Source: an uncultured Oscillospiraceae bacterium (GTDB taxonomy: Bacteria > Bacillota > Clostridia > Oscillospirales > Acutalibacteraceae). Taken from it: a stretch of DNA of 26,011 bases. The position numbers and the translations under genes were made by a program. Shown one piece after another: positions 14,381 through 22,664 of this stretch; position 1 is the first letter of the stretch; each line of letters opens with the position of its first letter. The notes below the pieces were generated by a model. The model was not told the origin of the DNA. It ran no database searches and saw only the letters and a list, made by a program, of their open reading frames with translations. The stretch is from assembly GCA_900540305.1 (NCBI GenBank), contig UQFL01000024.1, forward strand, positions 1 to 26,011. Reading direction: 5' to 3'.

Positions 14381-15514
14381 CTAATTATCCTCTTTAAAAA
14401 ATTCAGTTTTTTCAGGCAGTGTAATCAAAGCGCCTAATTTTTCGTTGTATTCAGGCGGATTCCAATGGCAAGCGCCGCTGCAGCTTGTAAATGTCATTTC
14501 GCCGAATTTGATTTCACCGCTATTGAGGCGGTATAAATCAACTCTCACATGGGCAAATCCATTAGAAAGAGTTTCGGCAATTTTAAGCATTTCATCAAGA
14601 TTTTCTGGCTTTTCAACATCACGGCGAAGTCTTGGGTGGTCATAAACAAAATCAAGCTTGTTCCACTCGGTGTCAAAAAACGCCATTTTTAAACCGCTTA
14701 TATTTCTTTCAGACAGAAACTGAATATACATCGGTTTTCCGTTGAAGCACCAAAACTTGTAATCATACAGGTCCTTGTTGTCATTTTCAAGATATTCTTC
14801 CGCTATTATAAGAGGCTCAATATCTCTGTACTGGGGTTCGATTCCCCAGCGGTAAGCGAAATTGACTTTCATCCATTTTTGGAATTTAAAGCGGGCGTCG
14901 CTCCTGTTGAAATTTGACTTGTCTGGTACGATATAGTTGAAACCGCAGCCGTGATTTGTTTTCAAAACAAATTTATCAGGCAGGGAGTCAAAGTCGATAT
15001 CGTAGAAATTATGCCACACTCCGAGAAGCTTTGTCAAGTACTTTTCGCCTATTTTATCTTTTACCCAATCACGAACAAGATATTTGTCTGTAAGCTGTGT
15101 TTTGAGCGGAGTTGTGTCATATACTTTAAGCCACTGAATTTTCTGGTTATAGGTAATGGGATTTTCAAGGTCAAGCGTTTCGCCTGTTGCCGTTTTAAAC
15201 CAGTCTTTGAGTTCCTGCACATAATATTTTGCAGGAGTGCTTTTATAATATTCGGCTTTTTCTGCCTTTAAATAATCCCTAACATTGTCCCTGCAATATG
15301 TTGCAATGCTTGTTGTAGTTCTAAGTTTTTCGGAAAGCTCTTTATTGCTTTTTTGAAGCTCTTTTAATGTGCTTTCAAATTCGCTTATACTTTTCTGCTG
15401 TTTTTTTACAAGCTTTTTTAATTCCTTTAACTCTTTTTCTGTATTCTTTTTATTTTTCTGAAAACGGGAATAGTTTACGGGAATGAATTTTTTTAAAACA
15501 GATTTAAAGCTCAT
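14381..15514 (-). CDS. TupA-like ATP-grasp protein, probably surface polymer synthesis
   Basis: A 377-residue protein. Residues about 18-70 form a Lys/Glu-rich coiled coil (heptads such as LKELKKLVKKQQKSISEFE). The rest resembles the TupA-like ATP-grasp family named after a teichuronopeptide biosynthesis gene: NPITYNQKIQWLKVYD, LTDKYLVRDWVKDKIG, FVLKTNHGCGFNYIV (a probable ATP-binding strand), IIAEEYLEN, DYKFWCFNGKP, and the acidic metal-binding end VRVDLYRLNSGEIKFGEMTF. ATP-grasp enzymes couple carboxylates to amines, but members of this family sit in glycosyltransferase clusters and their exact reaction is poorly known. Start ATG 15514 with a GAGGA site. It lies 19 bases after a GT2 gene and 2 bases before ktrB. 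Confidence 0.8.
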   Translation of the reverse strand: MSFKSVLKKFIPVNYSRFQKNKKNTEKELKELKKLVKKQQKSISEFESTLKELQKSNKELSEKLRTTTSIATYCRDNVRDYLKAEKAEYYKSTPAKYYVQELKDWFKTATGETLDLENPITYNQKIQWLKVYDTTPLKTQLTDKYLVRDWVKDKIGEKYLTKLLGVWHNFYDIDFDSLPDKFVLKTNHGCGFNYIVPDKSNFNRSDARFKFQKWMKVNFAYRWGIEPQYRDIEPLIIAEEYLENDNKDLYDYKFWCFNGKPMYIQFLSERNISGLKMAFFDTEWNKLDFVYDHPRLRRDVEKPENLDEMLKIAETLSNGFAHVRVDLYRLNSGEIKFGEMTFTSCSGACHWNPPEYNEKLGALITLPEKTEFFKEDN

Positions 15515-15533
15515 ACTTTTTTCCTCAAGATAA

Positions 15534-16493
15534 TTATTTTAAGAAAAGCTTTTCGTATTCCTCATATTCCTTTTTGTTATAAAAATACGATTTGTCTTTG
15601 CCCTCTATGCCAAGGTCTTTCCACCATTCGTTTTTAAGCTTGTCATAAAGTGTGTTGTAGGTGGGTTTTGCAAGTGTTCTCAAATTCCACAGAGAGAAGT
15701 GAAGGGCGTAATTGATATAGTCCTTTTCAAGTTCGTTGTAAATACCCTCGCTTTTAAGTCTGTCCCTCAAAGCGCAAAGCGCCTTGTAAAAGCAGTCCCA
15801 CGATTTTTCACGGGTGTTTGAAAGGGATGATTTATTGTTTCTTCTCTGGTGTGCAAGAATTTTACCCTTTTCAACGCACGCAATGCGTTTTGAAAGGGCG
15901 ATTGCGGAAAAAACAAAGAGCATATCGTTGCTTGTGCGCTGTTCCTGAAACCAAAGGTTTTGTTCAAGAACCCATTCTCTGTTATAGAGCTTGTCCCACG
16001 CCCAGCCTACGAAAACTTTAAAAATATTATCCGTCATAGCTCGTCTGCCGAAAGGCTCGTACGGCGGAATTTCAGGATATCTTAAAGTCCACGAAACATT
16101 TTTATATTCGTTTGTGTCCTCAAAATACTGGTCGCTCTGGAAAACAACAAAGTCCGCCTTGGTAGCCTCTGCTTTGTTGTAAGCCTCTTCAAGCATATTC
16201 GGCTCAAAAAAGTCGTCCGAATCAAGGAAAGAGAGATATTTTCCCTTTGCCCTGCGCAGTCCGTTGTTTCTCGCTGCGCCCGCACCGCCGTTTGCCTGCT
16301 GAACGGGTACAAAACGGCTGTCTTTTTCTGCAAACTCTTTTACGATTTCAAAAGAGGAATCGGTTGAACCGTCATCAACGCAGATTATTTCAATATCCTT
16401 GAGCGTCTGATTTGCAACGCTTTCAAGATTCTGTCTTAAATATTTTTCAACATTATAAACGGGAATTATAACGGAAACCTTAATATCAGTCAT
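15534..16493 (-). CDS. Family 2 glycosyltransferase
   Basis: A 319-residue GT-A fold glycosyltransferase, cytoplasmic, using a nucleotide sugar. The N-terminus VSVIIPVYNVEKYLRQNLES and IEIICVDDGSTDSS hold the nucleotide-binding aspartates. NGGAGAARNNGLRRAKGKY is the next conserved block and FLDSDDFFEP (about 91-100) holds the DxD metal site. Acceptor and donor cannot be read from sequence. The start overlaps the end of the preceding GT2 gene by 8 bases (16486-16493), which implies translational coupling. It is clearly a paralogue of the other two GT2 genes in the operon. Confidence 0.93.
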   Translation of the reverse strand: MTDIKVSVIIPVYNVEKYLRQNLESVANQTLKDIEIICVDDGSTDSSFEIVKEFAEKDSRFVPVQQANGGAGAARNNGLRRAKGKYLSFLDSDDFFEPNMLEEAYNKAEATKADFVVFQSDQYFEDTNEYKNVSWTLRYPEIPPYEPFGRRAMTDNIFKVFVGWAWDKLYNREWVLEQNLWFQEQRTSNDMLFVFSAIALSKRIACVEKGKILAHQRRNNKSSLSNTREKSWDCFYKALCALRDRLKSEGIYNELEKDYINYALHFSLWNLRTLAKPTYNTLYDKLKNEWWKDLGIEGKDKSYFYNKKEYEEYEKLFLK

Positions 16494-17655
16494 TTTTCTG
16501 GTAACCTTTCCTCATCTTGTTTATTCTTCTGTAAATCTTTTTCGCAAGTTTCTTAAATCTTACGGGGATATACATTATTGCTCTGCCCACACGGTATGAC
16601 TTTGAACGCTTAATTTTATCAAGTTCAGCCTTAACCTGCTTGAAATTGTTGTTTGTGCTCGTGCTTCCGTTGTTCATCGGAAGCGCCTTGATTTTATAAT
16701 ACATTGCAGGCTGGTTGATAAGAAGATTTATATTGTCTCTTTCGCCGGGGGTGAAAAGATTGTCGTCCATCTCGCCGAGGTCGCGCGCTCTCTTCATCTC
16801 CTTTGAGAAGCGGTCAACATAGTCCTTTTTAAACTCGTTTGATATTCTGCGAAGAGTTGTAAGACCGTTGTGGTATCTTTTCAGCGTGTAATATGATTTA
16901 AAACGCTCCCATGTTTCGGGATATTCCATAAGAACATCTCTGATGTGATCGTATTCAACATTGATGCAGTAGATTTTCTGAACATTTTTAACAGAGCTGT
17001 TCGGATTGTCACGCCTGTTCATATAATAAGGCTTGTCTATAATCATCGCCCTTGTTGCGAATGCGAATGTCTGGAACCAGAAACCGTTATCCTGGAAAGA
17101 CGCACCCGGTGTTTCGTTGTGGCGGATGTTGAATTTATCAAGGAAAGACTTTTTGTAAATTCCCGACCATGTGTTCATTATGAAACGGATTGCCTCGGGA
17201 GTATGGCTTGGGTCAAAAACTTTATTATAATACTTGTCCGTGCGGTCAAGATGGTTGTAGCTTAAAAACATATCGCCGTTTGTAGCACGCTCAAATCGGT
17301 AAAAGTCCGCTTTTACGAAATCAAGGTCGTTTTCACTTGCGATTTTATAAAGGTCGCCGAACATATTTACGGGCACAAAATCATCAGGCTCAACAATGCC
17401 GATGTATTCGCCCGTAGCCTTGCTCATACCGATGTTCATACCAATGCCGTAACCGCCGTTTTCCTTGTCAACAAGAATAATACGGGGGTCTTTTTCGGCA
17501 TAGCTTTTGAGAATTGCAAGCGAGCCGTCAGTAGAGCCGTCGTTAATACATATAATTTCAATGTCCTCAAGCGTCTGATTAGTAATGCTTTCCATACATT
17601 CAGTGAGATAAGGCTCAACATTGAATGTTGGAACGATTATTGAAACCTTTGCCAT
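16486..17655 (-). CDS. Family 2 glycosyltransferase
   Basis: A 389-residue GT2 enzyme. KVSIIVPTFNVEPYLTECME and IEIICINDGSTDGS open the nucleotide-binding domain; NGGYGIGMNIGMSKATGEYI and IVEPDDFVP follow, the last being the DxD-like site (here EPDD). The C-terminal third is divergent and ends in a strongly basic segment, KSYRVGRAIMYIPVRF then KKLAKKIYRRINKMRKG, which may hold it at the membrane surface. It starts with an AAGGAG site 17 bases after glf and overlaps the following GT2 gene by 8 bases. Confidence 0.92.
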   Translation of the reverse strand: MAKVSIIVPTFNVEPYLTECMESITNQTLEDIEIICINDGSTDGSLAILKSYAEKDPRIILVDKENGGYGIGMNIGMSKATGEYIGIVEPDDFVPVNMFGDLYKIASENDLDFVKADFYRFERATNGDMFLSYNHLDRTDKYYNKVFDPSHTPEAIRFIMNTWSGIYKKSFLDKFNIRHNETPGASFQDNGFWFQTFAFATRAMIIDKPYYMNRRDNPNSSVKNVQKIYCINVEYDHIRDVLMEYPETWERFKSYYTLKRYHNGLTTLRRISNEFKKDYVDRFSKEMKRARDLGEMDDNLFTPGERDNINLLINQPAMYYKIKALPMNNGSTSTNNNFKQVKAELDKIKRSKSYRVGRAIMYIPVRFKKLAKKIYRRINKMRKGYQKND

Positions 17656-17672
17656 AATAGTCTTTATTCTCC

Positions 17673-18779
17673 TTAAAATTCGTTGTTAACTGCCTCAAGC
17701 GCAGCCTCTATAACCTTGTCCATATCGTAATACTTGTATTTTCCGAGTCTGCCGCCGAAAATAACATTCTTTTCATCATTTGCAAGCGCTTCGTATTTAG
17801 CGTAAAGGGCGTTGTTTTCATCGTTGTTTATGGGGTAGTAAGGCTCAATGCCAACGCTCCATTCTGATGAATACTCTCTTGAAATAACTGTGCCCTTGCC
17901 CTGACCGAATTCAAAGTGCTTGTGCTCAATGATTCTTGTGTAGGGAACTTCTCTTTCGGTGTAGTTTACAACGGCGTTGCCCTGATAGTTGTCAACATCT
18001 TCAAGATATTCCGTTTCAAAGCGTACTGTTCTGTACTGAAGCGCGCCGAATTTGTAGCCGAAATACTCGTCAATATTTCCTGTGTAAACGATTTTCATAT
18101 CGGAAATATCGTTTTCCTTTTTGAAATCCTCAAATGAGGTGTTGAGAAGCACATCAATGCCGTCAAGCATTTTTTCTATGATTTTTGTGTAGCCGCCGAT
18201 GGGTATGCCCTGATAGCGGTCGTTGAAATAGTTGTTGTCATAGGTGTATCTAACGGGCAGTCTTTTGATGATGAAAGCAGGAAGCTCTGTGCAGCTTCTG
18301 CCCCACTGCTTTTCTGTGTAACCTTTTACAAGCTTTTCGTAAACATCTTTGCCGACAAGGGAAAGCGCCTGTTCTTCAAGGTTTTTAGGGTTTTCAATAT
18401 GGTATTCTTCCTTCTGTTTTTCAATAATAGCCTTTGCCTCGGCAGGAGTTCTTATGCCCCACATTTTTGAGAATGTGTTCATATTGAACGGCATATTGTA
18501 AAGCTCGTCCTTATAAACCGCAATGGGGGAGTTGATGTAGTTGTTAAACTCCGCAAAACGGTTGATATATTCCCACACCTCTTTGTTGCTTGTGTGGAAA
18601 ATATGAGCGCCGTATTTGTGAACATTGATGCCGTGCACATTTTCGCAGTAGATATTACCTGCAATGTGGTCACGCCTTTCAATAACAAGGCATTCTTTTC
18701 CCCTCTGCTTTGCCTCATAAGCAAAAATTGCTCCGAAAAGTCCGCTGCCGACTATTAAATAATCGTATTTTTTCTCCAT
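17673..18779 (-). CDS. glf: UDP-galactopyranose mutase
   Basis: A flavoenzyme that interconverts UDP-galactopyranose and UDP-galactofuranose, the donor for galactofuranose-containing glycans. It has 368 residues, the same size as known bacterial Glf. The FAD motif is YLIVGSGLFGAIFAYEAKQR (about 7-26). Other conserved parts are HIAGNIYCENVHGINVHKYG, AHIFHTSNKEVW, YTEKQWGR and IPIGGYTKI. These include the Arg/Tyr regions that hold the substrate diphosphate. It lies between GT2 genes in the glycan operon. Galactofuranose is a strong clue that the product is a surface polysaccharide, since mammals lack the sugar. Confidence 0.96.
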   Translation of the reverse strand: MEKKYDYLIVGSGLFGAIFAYEAKQRGKECLVIERRDHIAGNIYCENVHGINVHKYGAHIFHTSNKEVWEYINRFAEFNNYINSPIAVYKDELYNMPFNMNTFSKMWGIRTPAEAKAIIEKQKEEYHIENPKNLEEQALSLVGKDVYEKLVKGYTEKQWGRSCTELPAFIIKRLPVRYTYDNNYFNDRYQGIPIGGYTKIIEKMLDGIDVLLNTSFEDFKKENDISDMKIVYTGNIDEYFGYKFGALQYRTVRFETEYLEDVDNYQGNAVVNYTEREVPYTRIIEHKHFEFGQGKGTVISREYSSEWSVGIEPYYPINNDENNALYAKYEALANDEKNVIFGGRLGKYKYYDMDKVIEAALEAVNNEF

Positions 18780-18803
18780 ATTTTTTCTCCCTTTTAGTAG
18801 ACA

Positions 18804-18820
18804 GGAAAGCCTCGCTTTCC
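18804..18820 (-). other. Small hairpin in the glf leader
   Basis: GGAAAGC and GCTTTCC form a 7-base-pair stem with a 3-base loop in the 59-base gap between the first GT2 gene and glf. No T-run follows on the minus strand, so it is not a normal terminator. It may stabilise the mRNA at the boundary between these two genes. Confidence 0.4.
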
Positions 18821-18838
18821 CGAATGAGTTTCTGCCGT

Positions 18839-19969
18839 TTATTTAAAATGCAAAAGCTTTTTGCCCTTTTCATAAAGCTCGCTGTTTGCAGGAAGCAGTC
18901 TTGCAATCCTGCGTGCCAGCCTTATTTTTAGAGTTTTTTCAGCCTTTTGCTTGTAAAACAGATTTTTTGCGTTTTCTTTTCTGTATTTATACATAAGAAA
19001 TTCTGCAAGGGTGTGTTCCTCAATGAATTTCATATCTTCAAAATCGCTTTTGAAATAGCAGTATTCGTCATACAGATGATTTTTTATATCGAAAAACTCA
19101 AACGCCTCGTTTTTAACATTGTCATAAGCGGCTTTAAGCGAATTTTCCTCTCCCTGAATGACAATGCCCCTGATAAGACCGTTGAAAAGTCTGTTGTAAA
19201 AGCTTTGAAGCGCTTTTTCGGAAATGCCTTTTTCAGTTATTTCCGTATATATCTTGGCGTAAGCCTTAAATGTGCAAAGCGGGTCGCTTGAAGCCTTGCC
19301 CGTAATGCTTTCGCTGTTGTTGACTCTGTAATATATAAGCGGCGTCATAACATATGTTATGCGCTTTGCGTAATACATACAAATCATTGAAAAATAAGTG
19401 TCGTTTGAATTGCGCAGATTTTGAAATTCAATCTTGTTTTCCTTAATGAAATCTGCCCTTATAATTTTGTTCCACGGCGCTCTTGCCGCCATGTTGAAAA
19501 TATAGTCGGGCGCTGTTTCAATAGAAAATACTTCTTCCCTCGGAAGATAGCGCTTTTTTAAAATAGTTTCGTCAACTGCGCAGGATTTAGTTTCGTTGTC
19601 ATAAACATAAGCGGAGCAAAGGCAGATGTCAGCTTTCTCCTTTTCCGCTTTTTTATAAAGCGTTTCAAGGGCTGAAAGGTGGAAAAAATCATCCCCGTCC
19701 CAAAAGGCAAGGTATTTTCCGCGCGCCTCTTCAATTCCTCTGTTTCTTGCCGCGCCTGCAAAAAGATTTTTTTGGTTAAAAACCTTTAATCTTGCGTCTT
19801 TTTCGGCAAAACGGCTCAGAATTTCAGGCGTGTTGTCCGTTGAGCCGTCATCAACGCAGATAATTTCAATATCTTTGAGCGTCTGCTGTGTAACGCTGTC
19901 AAGGCACTTTTCAAGATATTTGCCCGCATTGTATACGGGTATTATAACGGATACTTTAATATCTTCCAT
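18839..19969 (-). CDS. Family 2 glycosyltransferase (first gene of glycan operon)
   Basis: A 376-residue GT2 enzyme: VSVIIPVYNAGKYLEKCLDS, IEIICVDDGSTDNT, AGAARNRGIEEARGKYLAFW and WDGDDFF, in which the D-G-D-D supplies the metal site. Its C-terminal part is helical and basic (for example KTLKIRLARRIARLLPANSE). It is the promoter-proximal gene; its ATG lies about 45 bases downstream of a perfect consensus -10 box on the minus strand. The sugar donor is unknown. With Glf downstream, UDP-galactofuranose is a reasonable donor for one of the three GT2 proteins, but which one cannot be said. Confidence 0.92.
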   Translation of the reverse strand: MEDIKVSVIIPVYNAGKYLEKCLDSVTQQTLKDIEIICVDDGSTDNTPEILSRFAEKDARLKVFNQKNLFAGAARNRGIEEARGKYLAFWDGDDFFHLSALETLYKKAEKEKADICLCSAYVYDNETKSCAVDETILKKRYLPREEVFSIETAPDYIFNMAARAPWNKIIRADFIKENKIEFQNLRNSNDTYFSMICMYYAKRITYVMTPLIYYRVNNSESITGKASSDPLCTFKAYAKIYTEITEKGISEKALQSFYNRLFNGLIRGIVIQGEENSLKAAYDNVKNEAFEFFDIKNHLYDEYCYFKSDFEDMKFIEEHTLAEFLMYKYRKENAKNLFYKQKAEKTLKIRLARRIARLLPANSELYEKGKKLLHFK

Positions 19970-20013
19970 AGTTTTTCCTTAAAGGCACATACTGCCACCA
20001 TATAATTGACTTT

Positions 20014-20042
20014 ATTATATATTATAATAAAAAGAGTGTCAA
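20014..20042 (-). promoter_or_regulatory. Perfect consensus sigma-A promoter for the glycan-ktr operon
   Basis: On the minus strand TTGACA (20042-20037) and TATAAT (20019-20014) are separated by exactly 17 bases. Both hexamers are exact consensus, which predicts strong constitutive transcription of the operon from 19969 down to ktrA. Confidence 0.9.
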
Positions 20043-20096
20043 TTACCAAAACATTAAATTACTATAAACGAATGTTTTTTCAAAATTTATTAACAG

Positions 20097-20125
20097 TTGC
20101 TAATGTGTATTGTTTATGTTAAAAT
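20097..20125 (+). promoter_or_regulatory. Promoter for the GHMP kinase gene
   Basis: TTGCTA (20097-20102) and TAAAAT (20120-20125) with a 17-base spacer, 43 bases before the ATG at 20169. It is divergent from the glycan operon promoter, with 54 bases between the two -35 boxes. Confidence 0.6.
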
Positions 20126-20168
20126 GATTTTGTTATTTGCGGCAAAATTATGACATCACGGTGAGAAT

Positions 20169-21344
20169 ATGAATGTTTCAGAAGAATTTAAAAAGAGATT
20201 TAATACCACAGAAACACCGCTTTCTGTTTACTGCCCTTACAGAATTGCGCCCGTAGGCGCCCATTCTGATTATCAGCACGGTCTTATTTCAGGCTTTGCG
20301 ATAGATGAGGGCGTAGAGCTTTGTTTTTTACCCACGAATGACGGCTCTGTTAAGCTTTACAGTGCAAATTTTGAGGGTGCGGCTGAGTTTTCGGCTTATG
20401 AACTTCCGCAGAGGTCTTATACTTGGGGCGACTTTGCAAAGGCGGCGTTTGTTTCTCTTAAAAGAAAGCACAGAATTGATAAGGGTCTTATAGGTCTTAT
20501 CTACGGCAGTCTGCCTGTGGGCGGCCTTTCATCATCTGCCGCTGTGCTTATTGCGTATATCTGCGCAATCTGTAAAATCAACGATGTTAAGCTCACTCCT
20601 GCCGAGCTTATTGATTTTGCCCTTTATGCAGAGCATGATTATCTTGAAATGAATGTCGGCAAAATGGATCAAAGCTGTGAGGTTTATTCTAAAAAAGACC
20701 ATCTTCTTTTCCTTGATACGCTTGACGATTCCTATAAACTTATCCCCACAAGCGAAAAAATGCCGCCCTATGAATTTGCGGTAATCTTTTCGGGCAAGGA
20801 GAGAAAGCTTGCAAATACCGCTTTCAACTCAAGGGTTGACGAGGCAAAGGCGGCTTCATTTGCGCTTCGTGCTTTTGCAGGTATTCCGTACGGCAGTTTC
20901 AAGGATTCTTATATGAGAGATGTTCCGAGAGAGATTTTTGACGAGTATAAGAGCAAAATTCCGCCTGCTTGGCGCAGAAGAGCGGAGCATTTTTACGGCG
21001 AATTTTCCCGTGTTCAGCGTGGCGCTAAAGCGTGGGAAAACGGCGATATAAACGAGTTTGGCAGAATTATGTTTGAGTCGGGCCGCTCCTCAATTTATAA
21101 TTGGGAAACAGGCTCGGCAGAACTTAAAACGCTTTATGAAATCATGCAAAAGTGCGATGGAATTTACGGCGGCCGCTTCAGCGGAGCAGGCTTTAACGGC
21201 TCTTCTGTTGCCCTTGTAAATCCCGATAAAAAGGAATACATAGAAAACTTCCTCAAAGAGGAGTATTTAAAAGTTTATCCGCAGTATAAAGATGATTTTT
21301 CAATCCGCTTCTGCAAAACGGCAGACGGCGTTAAAATCGACTGA
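20169..21344 (+). CDS. GHMP sugar kinase, galactokinase family, galacturonokinase-like
   Basis: A 391-residue anomeric sugar-1-kinase. The galactokinase signature region is YCPYRIAPVGAHSDYQHG (about 21-38): R25, H32 and D34 are kept, but the Glu of the usual GEHxDY, which contacts the sugar 6-hydroxyl, is Ala31. The ATP loop is GGLSSSAAV (about 117-125), the catalytic Asp is in KMDQSCEVY (about 166), and the C-terminal GHMP motif is GGRFSGAGFNGS. The PYR...GAH.D.Q pattern and the later RRAEHFYGEFSRV...AW segment resemble plant galacturonokinase as I remember it, more than bacterial GalK. Likely substrate galacturonate or a related sugar; galactose is the alternative. An XRE gene follows 40 bases later. 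Confidence 0.8.
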   Translation: MNVSEEFKKRFNTTETPLSVYCPYRIAPVGAHSDYQHGLISGFAIDEGVELCFLPTNDGSVKLYSANFEGAAEFSAYELPQRSYTWGDFAKAAFVSLKRKHRIDKGLIGLIYGSLPVGGLSSSAAVLIAYICAICKINDVKLTPAELIDFALYAEHDYLEMNVGKMDQSCEVYSKKDHLLFLDTLDDSYKLIPTSEKMPPYEFAVIFSGKERKLANTAFNSRVDEAKAASFALRAFAGIPYGSFKDSYMRDVPREIFDEYKSKIPPAWRRRAEHFYGEFSRVQRGAKAWENGDINEFGRIMFESGRSSIYNWETGSAELKTLYEIMQKCDGIYGGRFSGAGFNGSSVALVNPDKKEYIENFLKEEYLKVYPQYKDDFSIRFCKTADGVKID

Positions 21345-21384
21345 TAAATAACATTTAATATAAATAGAAAATCGGACAAGGTTT

Positions 21385-21588
21385 ATGATTAAATTAAATG
21401 TATTGGCTTTGCTTGAGCAAAAGGGTAAAACAAAATATTGGCTGTATAAACAGTTGGGAATGAGTTATCAAAATTTCAACAAAATGGTAAATAATGAAAC
21501 AAAGTCCATCCGTTATGATAATATTGAGGTTATGTGCCAGCTTCTTGAATGCACACCGAATGAACTTTTTCTGATTACTGAGGATTAA
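21385..21588 (+). CDS. Small XRE/Cro-type helix-turn-helix regulator
   Basis: A 67-residue protein that is essentially a single Cro/C1-type DNA-binding domain: MIKLNVLALLEQKGKTKYWL, then KQLGMSYQNFNKMVNNETKS as the helix-turn-helix, and IEVMCQLLECTPNELFLI as the closing helices. There is no sensor domain. Similar solitary domains act as local repressors or activators. It follows the sugar kinase on the same strand, 40 bases apart, with an AAGG site, and ends at a bidirectional terminator. Its target is unknown; the kinase promoter and the divergent glycan operon are natural candidates by position only. Confidence 0.85.
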   Translation: MIKLNVLALLEQKGKTKYWLYKQLGMSYQNFNKMVNNETKSIRYDNIEVMCQLLECTPNELFLITED

Positions 21589-21626
21589 AAAAGTGTCGCC
21601 CGTTAAAAGGCGACACTTTTATTTTT
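21588..21626. terminator. Bidirectional terminator between XRE gene and tarJ
   Basis: AAAAGTGTCGCC pairs perfectly with GGCGACACTTTT over 12 bases around an 8-base loop. T-rich tracts follow on both strands (TTTTATTTTTTATT on +; TTTTTTAAT on -), as expected between convergent genes. Confidence 0.92.
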
Positions 21627-21638
21627 TATTATTCTGAT

Positions 21639-22664
21639 TTATTCTTCCCATTTCATAATGGTTTTGCCGAATGCCTTGCGGGTGTCCTTTTCAAAGGCGT
21701 TTTTGATGTCCGCAACAGTTCTCACCGTGTTAACGGAGCTTATGAGGTTGCCGAGATAGTCTATAATTTCAGGGTTTGTTTTATACATTTCAACCGTCTT
21801 TTTGAAATCGGCAACACCGCTTCTTGACGAGCCGAACATACGCAGACCTTTTTCAAGAATCATTCTTGTGTTTATCGGCACGGGGTATTCGGAAACGCCC
21901 ATAATTGAAATCGTCCCCTCGGGTCTTATGAGGGAAATTATCTGCTCAATGGCAATCGGGCTTCCGTTTGAGCCTACACATTCAAATGCGTGGTCTATCT
22001 GCACGCCCTCGGGCACATTGCTTACAACATATGTTTCATCAGCAAATGTGAAATCGGAAAGCTTTTCAAAAGTAGTTCCGAAAACGATTATCTTTGACTC
22101 GGGAAACTGTTTTTTAAGAAACAGCGATGTGATATAGCCGAGGTTGCCGTCACCCCACACGCCGATAGAGTTTCGCCTTTTGTGGGCGATTTTATCAAAG
22201 CGTGAAATTGCGTGAACGGAAACGGAAACAATCTCCGTAAACGCCGCAACATTCATATTTATATTTTCGGGCAGGGCAACAAGCCTTTTCGGCGAAATTT
22301 CAACATATTCCTGCAAAAAGCCGTCCATAGTAGAACCGCAGAATTTTGATGAGCGCAGATAATTTTCGGCTATAACCTCGTCCTCTTCGCAGGCGAGATT
22401 AGGAACCATAACTACCTTGTCGCCGCTATTGAAAGTGCCTGTCGGGTCGAAAACAACCTCGCCCGCACCCTCGTGAATAAGCGCCATCGGCAGTTTTTCG
22501 GCAAGCACCTTTGCGTCCCTTGTGCCGAGATAATATCTCATATCCGCATTACAGATTGAAAGGTGCGTGGGGCGCACAACTGCGTTTTGACCGAAAAGCT
22601 CAATATCCTCAAAAGCTATCTCAAATCTTCTCGGCGCTGAAAGGCGGTAAACGGTGTTAATCAT
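21639..22664 (-). CDS. tarJ: Ribulose-5-phosphate reductase TarJ
   Basis: A 341-residue medium-chain dehydrogenase that reduces D-ribulose 5-phosphate to D-ribitol 5-phosphate with NADPH, for CDP-ribitol. Matches to TarJ/Bcs1 as I know it run along the whole protein: MINTVYRLSAPRRFEIAFED, LSICNADMRYYLGTRD (catalytic zinc Cys), ALIHEGAGEVVFD (His-Glu), KVVMVPNLACEEDEVIAENY, the cofactor turn GVWGDGNLGYITSLFLKK and MGVSEYPVPINTRMILEKGL. The start overlaps the tarI stop by 4 bases (22661-22664), so the two are translationally coupled. Ribitol phosphate polymerases (TarK/TarL type) are not in the window. Confidence 0.92.
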   Translation of the reverse strand: MINTVYRLSAPRRFEIAFEDIELFGQNAVVRPTHLSICNADMRYYLGTRDAKVLAEKLPMALIHEGAGEVVFDPTGTFNSGDKVVMVPNLACEEDEVIAENYLRSSKFCGSTMDGFLQEYVEISPKRLVALPENINMNVAAFTEIVSVSVHAISRFDKIAHKRRNSIGVWGDGNLGYITSLFLKKQFPESKIIVFGTTFEKLSDFTFADETYVVSNVPEGVQIDHAFECVGSNGSPIAIEQIISLIRPEGTISIMGVSEYPVPINTRMILEKGLRMFGSSRSGVADFKKTVEMYKTNPEIIDYLGNLISSVNTVRTVADIKNAFEKDTRKAFGKTIMKWEE

